From Bacteroidales bacterium UBA5072 (GTDB lineage Bacteria > Bacteroidota > Bacteroidia > Bacteroidales > UBA10428), in contig DIAS01000091.1 of NCBI GenBank assembly GCA_002415855.1, positions 1-18,027 on the forward strand: a stretch of 18,027 bases of DNA. Reading direction: 5' to 3'. A program made the position numbers and the translations under genes. Of this stretch, positions 1-8,145 are shown piece after piece (position 1 is the first letter of the stretch; every line of letters starts with the position of its first letter). The notes below the pieces were generated by a model. That model was not told the DNA's origin. It was given only the letters and a program-made list of their open reading frames with translations, and made no database searches.

Positions 1-749
1 CACAGTTTGCCATTCTCGCCTCCGGGGCAGGTGTCAACGAGCCGGTGCTGAGCTCGGGAACCTGGGAAATCCTGATGGTGCGTGCAAAAGCCGGAGCATT
101 AAGTCTGCCCTCCTGGAATTCCGGCGTGACTGTCGAATTAGATATCAGTCCCGGTATAGCTAATCCTGGTGTTCAATGGGTGGCTTCGGGTGTCCTGGAA
201 TGGTTGGGCCGGTTGTTGTATGCTGACCTTTCGGATGGAATCTCACGGTATGCGGCCATGATCGGGGAAGCGGAAAATGTACCTGCCGGAAGCGACGGAT
301 TAACCATAACCCCGGAGCTATTTCCCGGCAGCCTATCGGGAAAGCCGGGAAGCATGGATGGCCTTACCCATGAAACCACGCGTGCACATATTTATCGTGC
401 AGGACTGGAAGCATTGAGTTATTACCTGGCATACGGACTGAATAAGTTGCAGCGTGTTGGTAATTACACGGCCAAAGACCTGATCTGTGTGGGCGGGGGT
501 TCAAAAAACCCGCTGTGGAACCAGATCCGGGCTGACATTATGGGACTTCCCGTCAAGGTGCTTGACATGAAAGAGGCAACCGCGCTGGGTGCAGCGCTGG
601 TGGCGTTTACCGGACTGGGAGAATACAGGAACTTCGAAGAAGCTTATTCCGCTGTGGATAATAAATACGAGATCTATGAACCTTCCGAAAACAGAAGGAT
701 ATACGAGAAGCTATATCTGGATTTTGTCGGGAAGGTTTTCAATTTGTGA
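1..749 (+). CDS. fucK: L-fuculokinase, C-terminal part (5' end outside window)
   Basis: Phosphorylates L-fuculose to L-fuculose-1-phosphate with ATP in the cytoplasm, the second intracellular step of fucose breakdown. The frame is open from base 3 to the TGA at 747-749, giving about 248 residues, roughly the C-terminal half of a 470-480 residue FGGY kinase. The start lies before the window; the GTG at 45 is an internal valine. The segment reading EPVLSSGTWEILMVR, then NPGVQWVASGVLEW, TRAHIYRAGLEAL, the VGGGSKNPLWNQIRAD nucleotide-binding motif and PVKVLDMKEATALGAAL, follows E. coli FucK closely and fits it better than rhamnulokinase or xylulokinase. The stop overlaps the possible GTG start of the downstream transporter, so the two are probably co-transcribed. 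Convergent with the fucR-fucI-fucP arm. The identification is firm; only the 5' end is unknown. Confidence 0.93.
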   Translation, partial: QFAILASGAGVNEPVLSSGTWEILMVRAKAGALSLPSWNSGVTVELDISPGIANPGVQWVASGVLEWLGRLLYADLSDGISRYAAMIGEAENVPAGSDGLTITPELFPGSLSGKPGSMDGLTHETTRAHIYRAGLEALSYYLAYGLNKLQRVGNYTAKDLICVGGGSKNPLWNQIRADIMGLPVKVLDMKEATALGAALVAFTGLGEYRNFEEAYSAVDNKYEIYEPSENRRIYEKLYLDFVGKVFNL

Positions 750-2125
750 TTATTTTAATGAAGCAAATGAATTCCAACTACCCTTCAGGAAATCTTGATA
801 ACCAGACCTTCCATGTTCCCTATGTAATTGCTATTTCATTTGCTGCGGCCCTGGGAGGATACTTATTTGGCTTCGATTTTGCGGTGATAACGGGCGGTCT
901 TCCCTTCCTGACTGATCAGTTCGGGCTGAATGCTGCTGGTGAGGGCCGTACGGTTGCCTCTCTTGCACTGGGATGCATGTTTGGATGCGGGGTGGCGGGT
1001 TTCCTGTCAGATAAATTTGGACGCAGGCCCGGATTGTTGTTTGCAGCGGTAGTATTTGCTATTTCTTCAATATTAATGGGCCTTTCACCTGGCCTGCCTG
1101 CCTTTACGGGGGCCAGATTTCTTGCCGGAGTTGGGGTGGGGATGGCTTCCATCCTGTCACCCATGTATATTGCCGAGGTTACTCCGCCGAAATTGCGGGG
1201 ACGGATGGTGGCTGTTTACCAGCTAACCATTGTTCTTGGCATTGTGGTTACCCATTTTATCAATTATTCGCTTCAGGATTTAGGTCCACATGCCTGGCGC
1301 TGGATGTTTGGACTGGGTGCTATTCCTTCGTCATTCTTCTTTGCCGGAGTGCTCTTTCTTCCTGAAAGTCCGAGGTGGCTCATGAAAGCCGGCCATGAAA
1401 ACCGGGCCGTTGTAGTGCTGAAAAAGATCGGAAACGAATCTTTTGTGTATAATACTATCACCGATATCCGGAATTCAATCCACGGGGAGTTCAAGGTCTC
1501 CTTTCGTGAGATTTTTGGAAAACAAGTTTTTCCACTGGTGCTTGTCGGAATCGGACTGGCGGTATTTCAACAGTTTTGCGGAATCAATGTGGTTTTCAAT
1601 TATACGGGTAAAATATTCGAGAGCATCGGGGCCAGCCGGAGTGAACAATTGCTGCAGGCAGTATACATAGGGCTGGTAAACCTTGTGTTTACCCTGGTGG
1701 CCATGATGCTGGTCGATAAGGTCGGGAGAAAGCCACTGATGATCTTTGGCGCTGGAGGACTGGCAATCCTTTATCTGATAATTGCCAGGATGCTCCGGTC
1801 GGGTTCACCTTACCTGTCCCCGCTCATTCTTGCGGCCATCGGCACCTATGCAGCGTCGCTCGCACCTGTAACCTGGGTGCTGATCTCGGAGATATTCCCA
1901 AACAGGGTCAGAGGCAGGGCAACCTCAATTGCTGTCATTTCACTCTGGCTGGCATATGGTATAGTTGTCTTCACCTTCCCTGTTATTTCAGAGCGATATG
2001 GCGATGCTTCCGCCTTCCTGGGTTATTCCGTGGTCTGCTTTGCAGGACTGCTATTTGTCCTGTTTAAGGTAAAAGAAACCAAGGGAAGAACCCTGGAAGA
2101 TATAGAAAATGAGAATATTATTTAA
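746..2125 (+). CDS. MFS sugar porter family transporter (sugar/H+ symporter)
   Basis: A 12-helix inner-membrane transporter of the sugar porter family (XylE/GalP/GLUT type), expected to import a monosaccharide with H+. On the 459-residue reading it shows GYLFGFDFAVITGG (38-51, with the helix-1 Asp44), the DKFGRRPG loop (89-96), PESPRW (206-211), QQFCGINVVFNY (275-286, the sugar-contact helix 7), VDKVGRKP (323-330) and a C-terminal KETKGRTLE (443-451). Length is normal. The GTG at 746 overlaps the fucK stop by four bases and has a GAAGG ten bases upstream. ATG codons at 758 and 767 are equally plausible starts, since the N-terminal residues are not conserved. Its place after fucK suggests fucose or another sugar of the same glycans, but the substrate cannot be read from sequence. 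It is unrelated to fucP, so the locus has two sugar importers. Confidence 0.9.
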   Translation: MIILMKQMNSNYPSGNLDNQTFHVPYVIAISFAAALGGYLFGFDFAVITGGLPFLTDQFGLNAAGEGRTVASLALGCMFGCGVAGFLSDKFGRRPGLLFAAVVFAISSILMGLSPGLPAFTGARFLAGVGVGMASILSPMYIAEVTPPKLRGRMVAVYQLTIVLGIVVTHFINYSLQDLGPHAWRWMFGLGAIPSSFFFAGVLFLPESPRWLMKAGHENRAVVVLKKIGNESFVYNTITDIRNSIHGEFKVSFREIFGKQVFPLVLVGIGLAVFQQFCGINVVFNYTGKIFESIGASRSEQLLQAVYIGLVNLVFTLVAMMLVDKVGRKPLMIFGAGGLAILYLIIARMLRSGSPYLSPLILAAIGTYAASLAPVTWVLISEIFPNRVRGRATSIAVISLWLAYGIVVFTFPVISERYGDASAFLGYSVVCFAGLLFVLFKVKETKGRTLEDIENENII

Positions 2126-2145
2126 TAATAACCGGGCTTGTGCCG

Positions 2146-3438
2146 TCATGTTTTATTCATCACAGGTCTCGCTCCCAAAAAAGCATACCAGGTAACCACC
2201 ACATAGCAGATTAACGGCATGATCATTGCCAGCGCCATGCTTCCGGTTTTATCGGATATAACACCCATTATGGGTGGGAAGGCTGCTCCGCCTATGATAG
2301 CCATTACCATGAGAGAGCCTCCCAGTTTTGTATTTTCACCCAGACCCTTGATACCCAGTGCGAAAATAGTGGGGAACATCAATGACATGAAGAAACTGGT
2401 CAGAAAGATTGACCAGACGCCGGCCCAGCCCGGAATCAGAACTGCAATCAGCACCAGGATAATATTGGCAGTGCCATAAATACTCATGAGCCTGGCCGGC
2501 TGGACAAATTTCATGATGAAGGTGGCTGAAAACCTGCCAAGGGCAAAAGCTCCCAGGGTTCCGGTAAGCAGAATGCCGGCCAGCTTTTCATGTTCACCGG
2601 TATAGTCCTGGATGTACTGGATAAAAAAACTCCAGGTCCCAACCTGTGCACCCACATAACAAAACTGGGCAAGGACACCCTTGTAAAAATGAGGATACCT
2701 GAACAAATGACTCACTTTCCCCTTGCTGTTTTTGGCCAGGATATCATCGGGATGCGGTTCGGGGAACCTGGTAACCAGGATAAACAATCCCCATAAAAAC
2801 ACGACGCATCCCAGCACTACATAAGGTACAATAACACGCAGCGTTTCACTGTGAAGATAGGCCTCGTAGGTTCCGGCAGCTTTCATAACGGCAATCTTTT
2901 CCGGACTATGTTCAATTCCCGAAAGTATGAAGATCGTGCCAATCCCGACTCCCGAAATGGCACCCAGCGGATTAAAGGCTTGCGAGAAATTCAGTCTTCT
3001 TTCTGACGATTCTGCATCGCCCAATGTGGCTATGAAAGGATTGGCTCCTGTTTCCAGAAACGAGGCGCCGGAGGCTATCACAAAGAGGGCGAACAGGAAC
3101 ATACCAAACTTCCCGATAACTGCTGCAGGCCAGAACATTATGGCACCTGCGCTGAACAGCATTAATCCGGTAACCAGTCCTGCCTTATATCCGAACCGCC
3201 TCATAAGAAGACCTGCCGGAATGGCAAGCAGGAAATAGCCCATATAAAATGCCGATTGAATCAATCCGGCCTGCAGCCGGCTGAGCTCGAACGATTTCAT
3301 GAATTGTTTGATGAGGATGTCGTTCATATTACTGGGGATGCCCCAGAACATGAACAAAGCTGTTACCAGGATGAATGGGAGCAGAAAGCTTCTTCCGTTG
3401 TGGCCGATCAGGGAGGAGGATGTTTTTTGTTGTTTCAT
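2146..3438 (-). CDS. fucP: L-fucose/H+ symporter FucP
   Basis: Inner-membrane MFS permease of the fucose-galactose-glucose family that imports L-fucose with protons. The product is 430 residues with about 12 hydrophobic segments. The first helix region carries MFWGIPSNMNDILIKQF, with Asp40 matching the proton-coupling Asp46 of E. coli FucP. FLETGANPFIATLG carries Glu129, matching Glu135. SQAFNPLGAISG (152-163) is also typical of the family. I chose the ATG at 3436-3438 (MKQQK) over an in-frame start 34 codons upstream, because the extra residues overlap the preceding lipoprotein gene and are not FucP-like. Last gene of the minus arm, 61 bases after the lipoprotein gene, and convergent with the sugar porter 20 bases away, with no hairpin terminator visible between them. 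FGHS relatives import glucose or galactose, but the neighbouring fuc genes favour fucose. Confidence 0.92.
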   Translation of the reverse strand: MKQQKTSSSLIGHNGRSFLLPFILVTALFMFWGIPSNMNDILIKQFMKSFELSRLQAGLIQSAFYMGYFLLAIPAGLLMRRFGYKAGLVTGLMLFSAGAIMFWPAAVIGKFGMFLFALFVIASGASFLETGANPFIATLGDAESSERRLNFSQAFNPLGAISGVGIGTIFILSGIEHSPEKIAVMKAAGTYEAYLHSETLRVIVPYVVLGCVVFLWGLFILVTRFPEPHPDDILAKNSKGKVSHLFRYPHFYKGVLAQFCYVGAQVGTWSFFIQYIQDYTGEHEKLAGILLTGTLGAFALGRFSATFIMKFVQPARLMSIYGTANIILVLIAVLIPGWAGVWSIFLTSFFMSLMFPTIFALGIKGLGENTKLGGSLMVMAIIGGAAFPPIMGVISDKTGSMALAMIMPLICYVVVTWYAFLGARPVMNKT

Positions 3439-3499
3439 ATTGATTGCTGTATGTAATAAGATGTGGGTTATGGGCCTGCCTGCAGGTTGCCAGTAAAGG

Positions 3500-4762
3500 C
3501 TATTTGAATTTAGCCTGTATATCCTGTAATTTAATACCAAATATTCTTTCGGTAATCAAACTCAGCTGTTCTTCATTCCCTTCGAAATGAAAAATACGCT
3601 GTCGATGGATGATCTTTTCTCCCGGTCTGAGGTTTGCAGCAGGGGACGAACTTTCAAGTTCATAGAACGGTCCCATTTGGGTGCCGTCTTCCACGGGACC
3701 ATCGTTATAAGCATTGATTGCATCACCGGAGAAAGGATCCTTCTGGATTTCCCATTTGGAGTTCACATAATCGGTCCTGTCAGTGGGCAGATCACACCAG
3801 AGCAAAGTCAGTGCTCTGTTTTGGGCATCGTAGCTGCCTGAAAAGTTCATGGCACGCTTTGGTGGTATTCCGATCTTGCTGCGGTATTTTCCATCGGCTT
3901 TAAGATAAATTATACCGCTGTCAACGATCAACCTGCTGGCAGGAACTTTCCCGAAGTAATCATCATTCATGATTGTACCGGAATCCTTTACATCTCCCTC
4001 ACGGTATGGAATAAAGATGGTAACCCCCGGAGAAGGTGTCAGCATGGACAGCATCCAGACGGACAGCATACCGGACTCTTTGGTCCAGGTATTTTTCCCA
4101 CGGTTGGTCAGGGTGTTTTCCGATTGGTAGGCCACGCCTGTTAACGAATCCGGCACCTCAAATCCAAGTGTTGCAGCCATGGAATTTTTGTCAAGAAGAT
4201 CCACGGTGCGTTCAATTCCAATGTCCAAAAGGGTTCCCGAGTAATTTACCAACCGGAACTGTTTGGCAAATCTAGCACTGGTCTTACTCTTCAACACCAG
4301 GTCAAAGGCCACGGTATCCAGTTCGGCAGGAACATACCAGTTGGCGAATTCCTGTTTCATGCCTTTGGCGAAATATACCGAGAACTGACCGCCTTCGGGA
4401 CCAAGCCATAGCCTTTCCTCGCCGCCAAACGCGTTAATATGATCTGCTCTCCGGCCTGAAGAGATCAGCCTGTAATTGATCCAGCCATAGCTGAATCCTT
4501 TACTGCCATTGGCAGTGCTGGTCATCACTCGTGCCTGCCATCCGGGCATGATAACCACCTGTGCCCTGTTCTCACTATCCGATAAGACAACGGTTTCCTG
4601 GAAACGGTTCAGGAAAGCCAGGTCATAACCGAAGGTTCCGGGAAGTGTATTGTTCATTTGCATGCTGCTGTTTTTTTTGTTTCCTGAGCTGCAGGATAAC
4701 GTCATACCCAAAACCAATGCCACGGCCGTAAAAATCAATCGAATATTGCCCGGGTTGCTCAT
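3500..4762 (-). CDS. Lipoprotein of unknown function in the fucose operon (mutarotase-like fold suspected)
   Basis: I cannot assign a tested function. The 420-residue product begins with a hydrophobic signal segment (residues 8-23) ending in T-L-S-C, so Cys24 is a likely lipidation site, with an atypical Thr where lipoboxes usually have Leu. No acidic run follows the Cys, so a Bacteroidota surface-export signal is not evident and a periplasm-facing location is more likely. The body looks beta-rich, without membrane spans. The C-terminal motif GPFYELESSSP (364-374) followed by LRPGE and His386 resembles DUF4380/DUF6786-type proteins with a galactose-mutarotase-like fold; this is from memory and tentative. 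Its ATG lies five bases after the GH29 stop, so the two are almost certainly co-transcribed and probably translationally coupled. A role in binding, epimerising or mutarotating released sugar is an inference from context. Confidence 0.75.
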   Translation of the reverse strand: MSNPGNIRLIFTAVALVLGMTLSCSSGNKKNSSMQMNNTLPGTFGYDLAFLNRFQETVVLSDSENRAQVVIMPGWQARVMTSTANGSKGFSYGWINYRLISSGRRADHINAFGGEERLWLGPEGGQFSVYFAKGMKQEFANWYVPAELDTVAFDLVLKSKTSARFAKQFRLVNYSGTLLDIGIERTVDLLDKNSMAATLGFEVPDSLTGVAYQSENTLTNRGKNTWTKESGMLSVWMLSMLTPSPGVTIFIPYREGDVKDSGTIMNDDYFGKVPASRLIVDSGIIYLKADGKYRSKIGIPPKRAMNFSGSYDAQNRALTLLWCDLPTDRTDYVNSKWEIQKDPFSGDAINAYNDGPVEDGTQMGPFYELESSSPAANLRPGEKIIHRQRIFHFEGNEEQLSLITERIFGIKLQDIQAKFK

Positions 4763-4767
4763 GGAGC

Positions 4768-6144
4768 TTATTTTAAGTGTATTTCAACGACTGTGTCATG
4801 CGGATCGGGTAACTCAAAAGTCATGTAAGTCGGGCTGTTTACATTGACAAAGAAGTTACCCTGTTCATTATTACCCCACCAGGCTTTTTCCTTTGGCAAC
4901 TCAGCCCCGGAGCTAAGCAGGTAAACGCTGCCGGCTTCTCCGATTCCCTTGATGTTGATATGTCCCACAGTAGGATACATCCAATGTGCAAAGAGTATGT
5001 TTCCATTTTGGGTATAACGGCCCCAATCGGGTTTTGCAAGCTTTGAGGCTCCGCAACCATAAATGCTTCCACTGTTTTTATCCATCCACCTGCCTACCTC
5101 CTTTAAAATGCGAATACTTTCATCGGGAATCATTCCCCTTGCGTTGGGCCCTACGTTGAGCAAAAGATTTCCATTTTTGCTGACACAATTCACCAGGGAG
5201 TGGATGATCAGTTCAGGTGATTTCCAGTTCTTATCAGCCTCGTAATAGCCCCAGTTGTTGTTCAGGGTCAGGCATGTTTCCCAGGGAATGGGATTACCGT
5301 ATTTATCCAATAGTCCTTCATCGGGGATACCCTGTTCAGGGGTCTCAAAGTCACCGTATACACTGATCATGCGGCCACCGGTTTTGGTACCCTCGTTGAT
5401 GGTAAGGCGGTTATCAACCAGGATGTCAGGCTGATATTTGTGCACCATTTCGAGCAATTCCTTGGCCTTCCATTTCTCCCCGCTGTATTCATCAAATGAA
5501 TAGTCAAACCACATAATGTCCAGTTTTCCATAATCCCTGACCAGTTCTTCTACCTGGCCATGCATGTATTTCAGGTAATTGTCCCAGTTGAAATTCCTTT
5601 TACCATATTCTTTGTCATTCCGTTGCGGATGGTTTCCTACATTTGGATAATCGGGATGATGCCAGTCGATAATTGAATAATACAAACCAACTTTCAATCC
5701 TTCAGCCCTGAAAGCATCAAGGAACTCCCGGACAAGGTCGCGTCCGTTAAACTGTTTGCTGAGTTTATAATCGGTAAGTTTGCTGTCGAACATACAGAAT
5801 CCATCATGATGTTTGGCAGTGAGGACAGCATATTTCATACCGGCGGCTTTGGCAGTTTTTGCCCATGCTGCGGCATCAAAATCCACCGGATTAAAGGCAT
5901 CGACATATTGCTGGTATTGTTCGGTACTCAGCTCTTCATTTGACTTGACCCATTCCCCGCGTGCAGCCACGGCATAGGCTCCGAAATGGATGAACATGCC
6001 AAAGCGGTCATAACGCCACCACCCGGTACGCTGCATGAGTTTGTTGTAAGTATCGGTGTAAGCCGGGGTAGGGGTCTCCTGGGCTGTCAGAACTGCAAGC
6101 GACAGGAACAGTAATAAAAAAATAAAACAGTGAATTTTTTTCAT
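4768..6144 (-). CDS. Secreted GH29 alpha-L-fucosidase
   Basis: A retaining glycoside hydrolase that releases L-fucose from glycans outside the cytoplasm. The 458-residue protein starts with a signal peptide (MKKIHCFIFLLLFLSLAVLTAQ), cleaved around A-Q. The family's N-terminal WWRYDRFGMFIHFG block follows, then AKHHDGFCMFDS with the paired histidines at the active site, GLYYSIIDWHHPDYP, and LDIMWFDYSF, in which Asp214 is the expected nucleophile. NGNLLLNVGPNARGMIP closes the barrel. The remaining C-terminal part is a short beta domain. I placed the start at 6144 because an in-frame ATG 13 codons upstream would put charged residues before the signal peptide and bring the start close to the repeat at 6183-6305. 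It lies between fucI and the lipoprotein gene. GH29 subfamily and linkage preference cannot be told from motifs alone. Confidence 0.95.
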   Translation of the reverse strand: MKKIHCFIFLLLFLSLAVLTAQETPTPAYTDTYNKLMQRTGWWRYDRFGMFIHFGAYAVAARGEWVKSNEELSTEQYQQYVDAFNPVDFDAAAWAKTAKAAGMKYAVLTAKHHDGFCMFDSKLTDYKLSKQFNGRDLVREFLDAFRAEGLKVGLYYSIIDWHHPDYPNVGNHPQRNDKEYGKRNFNWDNYLKYMHGQVEELVRDYGKLDIMWFDYSFDEYSGEKWKAKELLEMVHKYQPDILVDNRLTINEGTKTGGRMISVYGDFETPEQGIPDEGLLDKYGNPIPWETCLTLNNNWGYYEADKNWKSPELIIHSLVNCVSKNGNLLLNVGPNARGMIPDESIRILKEVGRWMDKNSGSIYGCGASKLAKPDWGRYTQNGNILFAHWMYPTVGHINIKGIGEAGSVYLLSSGAELPKEKAWWGNNEQGNFFVNVNSPTYMTFELPDPHDTVVEIHLK

Positions 6145-6182
6145 TTTTCTATGTTTTAAGTTAAATAATACCAATTGTCGCA

Positions 6183-6305
6183 CTTCGACTCCGCTCAGTG
6201 CGACCAGTTATGTCAGGCTGAGTGCGACCAGTTATGTCAGGCTGAGTGTGACCAGTCATGTCAGGCTGATTGTGACCAGTCATGTCAGGCTGAGCGGAGT
6301 CGAAG
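6183..6305. repeat. REP-like palindromic element with a tandemly expanded interior
   Basis: Perfect 16-bp inverted repeats, CTTCGACTCCGCTCAG (6183-6198) and its reverse complement (6290-6305), flank four head-to-tail 24-bp units. This flank resembles dispersed palindromes common in Bacteroidota genomes, from memory. The element starts 21 bases after the fucI stop and ends about 40 bases before the GH29 start, so an mRNA spanning both genes would carry a long hairpin here. It could protect the fucI end or reduce read-through into the downstream genes. Open frames crossing it encode only 8-residue repeats and are not genes. Confidence 0.9.
6200..6295. repeat. Four tandem 24-bp units inside the palindromic element
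   Basis: Units are at 6200-6223, 6224-6247, 6248-6271 and 6272-6295. Units 1 and 2 are identical. Units 3 and 4 differ from each other only in the last two bases, and from 1 and 2 at the second base (C to T) and the tenth base (T to C). This pairwise pattern suggests stepwise duplication of an original single loop. Each unit holds a small GAC...GTC self-complementary core. Confidence 0.93.
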
Positions 6306-6326
6306 CCTGATATGGTCAACAATATC

Positions 6327-8102
6327 CTACTTGTACAGCGCTCCATACGCTTCACATGCGCGGTAATCCGCACCTTCCGTATCCATGCCGAAAGCTCCCC
6401 AGGCGCTGGGCCTGAAGATCTGACTGTCCTCCACATTATGCATACAAACGGGAATGCGCAACATGGCGGCCAAAGTAATGAGGTCAGCACCGATATGACC
6501 ATGGCTGAATGCCCCGTGGTTTGCACCCCAATTGTACATCACTGAATAAACATCAGCAAATGGTCCTTTTCCGGTCAACCGTGGGACGAACCAGGTAGTA
6601 GGCCATGTCTGGTCGGTGCGTTCGTTGAGTAACCTGTGCACCTCCGGAGGAACTTCAGCTGTCCAGCCTTCGGCAATCTGTAATACTGGTCCCGCACCTT
6701 TTACCAGGTTGATGCGTGACATGGTCACCGGCATGGCTCCTTTGGTGAGAAAGGACGAAGAAAACCCGCCTCCTCTGAAATATCCTCTGGCAGCGGGATA
6801 CCAGGTTGTCGACTCCAGACATTTTCTGACTTCACCTTCGGTGATTTCCCACCAGGGTTTCATGGCAGGAGCCCCGTTTTTCGACATCTGTCCGCTGCCG
6901 TCAAGTGATGCCGAGCCCGAATTGATCAGGTGGATCATGCCGTTTGAGGCAACTCCGGCAAGATTCTTACCGGTAACACGTTTGACAGCATCCTTACTCC
7001 AGTAAGTTCTGACATCGGCAAATACCTGGGCGGTATTGGTCAAAAGATGGCCAAACAGCATGGCCACTCCGTTCAGACAATCGTTTTCCGTGGCCACGAC
7101 AAATGCCTGCCGGATTCCGTTCCAATCGAAGGAGGAGTTCAGAATGGCCTCGGAAAAATCACCGTTCGGCATGTAATCTGTCCATTGCCGCTGTCCCTGG
7201 AACCCGGAGACTATGGCATTGTGACCGAGAGCTTCCTCACCAAATCCCATTTTAGCCAGTTCCGGGTTGCCGATCATCAGGTCGCGCATGATCAGTGTCA
7301 TTTTAACAACATATTCCCAGATATCATCGAGCCGAGCCCGGCTCAGTTTCAGGGCAGCGGGATTCAGATCAGCACCCTCCCTGCAGTTTGATTTGGTCCA
7401 TTTCATGGCCCTGGCAAATTCCTCCTTGTCGTAAATGCCTTCATTTACGCGCCGCATAATTTCACTCATATCGACATATTCATTGCGCATTCCCAGGTAT
7501 GTCTGAAAAAAATCGGCATCGACGATTGAACCTGCAATACCCATGGAAACAGAACCAATGGAGAGGTATGACTTTCCACGCATGGTGGCCACGGCGATAC
7601 CGGCCCTGGTGAACCGCAATAGCTTTTCTTTAACATCAGCAGGAATGCTGGTGTCAGTAGCGTCCTGAACATCATGCCCGTAAATGCTGAAAGCCGGCAG
7701 TCCTTTCTGGTTATGACCTGCCAGGGCAGCAGCAAGATAAACTGCCCCGGGACGCTCAGTACCGTTAAAACCCCAGATGGCTTTCGGCAGGGCAGGATTC
7801 ATGTCGATTGTTTCACTGCCATAGCACCAACAGGGTGTAACAGTAATAGAAACACCAACGGCTTCGCGTTCGAATTTCTCAGCTGTCAGCGCAGCCTCAG
7901 CAACCCCGCCTATACAGGTATCCGCGATAACACACTCCACGGGGCTACCGCCGGCATGGCGGAGTTCGGCGGTTAAAAGTCCGGCAACCCTTTTGGCCAT
8001 CCCCATGGTTTGGTCCTCCAGCGATTCGCGAACGCCGCCGAGACGTCCGTCAATAACCGGACGAATGCCGACCTTTGGTAAACTACCTTTCAATCTATTC
8101 AT
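6327..8102 (-). CDS. fucI: L-fucose isomerase
   Basis: Interconverts L-fucose and L-fuculose in the cytoplasm using a divalent metal (Mn2+ in E. coli), the first intracellular step of the pathway. The 591-residue length equals that of E. coli FucI, and similarity runs end to end. The metal ligands are in place: Glu339 in FVVATEND, Asp363 in AQVFADVRTYW and His529 in NWGANHG, corresponding to Glu337, Asp361 and His528. GFQGQRQWTDYMPNGD and AEGWTAEVPPEVH are also characteristic. The ATG at 8100-8102 begins MNRLKGSLPKVGIRPVIDGR, the expected N-terminus. It lies 43 bases after the fucR stop, so both are probably on one transcript. A palindromic repeat separates it from the GH29 gene. D-arabinose isomerase activity is known for this family and cannot be excluded. 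Confidence 0.97.
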   Translation of the reverse strand: MNRLKGSLPKVGIRPVIDGRLGGVRESLEDQTMGMAKRVAGLLTAELRHAGGSPVECVIADTCIGGVAEAALTAEKFEREAVGVSITVTPCWCYGSETIDMNPALPKAIWGFNGTERPGAVYLAAALAGHNQKGLPAFSIYGHDVQDATDTSIPADVKEKLLRFTRAGIAVATMRGKSYLSIGSVSMGIAGSIVDADFFQTYLGMRNEYVDMSEIMRRVNEGIYDKEEFARAMKWTKSNCREGADLNPAALKLSRARLDDIWEYVVKMTLIMRDLMIGNPELAKMGFGEEALGHNAIVSGFQGQRQWTDYMPNGDFSEAILNSSFDWNGIRQAFVVATENDCLNGVAMLFGHLLTNTAQVFADVRTYWSKDAVKRVTGKNLAGVASNGMIHLINSGSASLDGSGQMSKNGAPAMKPWWEITEGEVRKCLESTTWYPAARGYFRGGGFSSSFLTKGAMPVTMSRINLVKGAGPVLQIAEGWTAEVPPEVHRLLNERTDQTWPTTWFVPRLTGKGPFADVYSVMYNWGANHGAFSHGHIGADLITLAAMLRIPVCMHNVEDSQIFRPSAWGAFGMDTEGADYRACEAYGALYK

Positions 8103-8145
8103 CTTCGTAAGGTTATGGATTCATAATTCATCATGCATAATTCCT

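Noticed and set aside
3460..3485. CCTGCAGG palindrome between the lipoprotein gene and fucP, considered as a terminator
   Set aside because: The stem is short, has no loop of useful size and no T run follows on the minus strand.
6161..6526. Open frames across the repeat encoding 8-residue repeats (DMTGHTQP-like or CDQLCQAE-like)
   Set aside because: They result from a 24-bp tandem repeat having a period divisible by three; one overlaps fucI out of frame and none has coding support outside the repeat.
8103..8145. Degenerate ATTCATA-like repeats between fucR and fucI
   Set aside because: Only two or three imperfect A/T-rich copies in 43 bases, without symmetry suggesting an operator.
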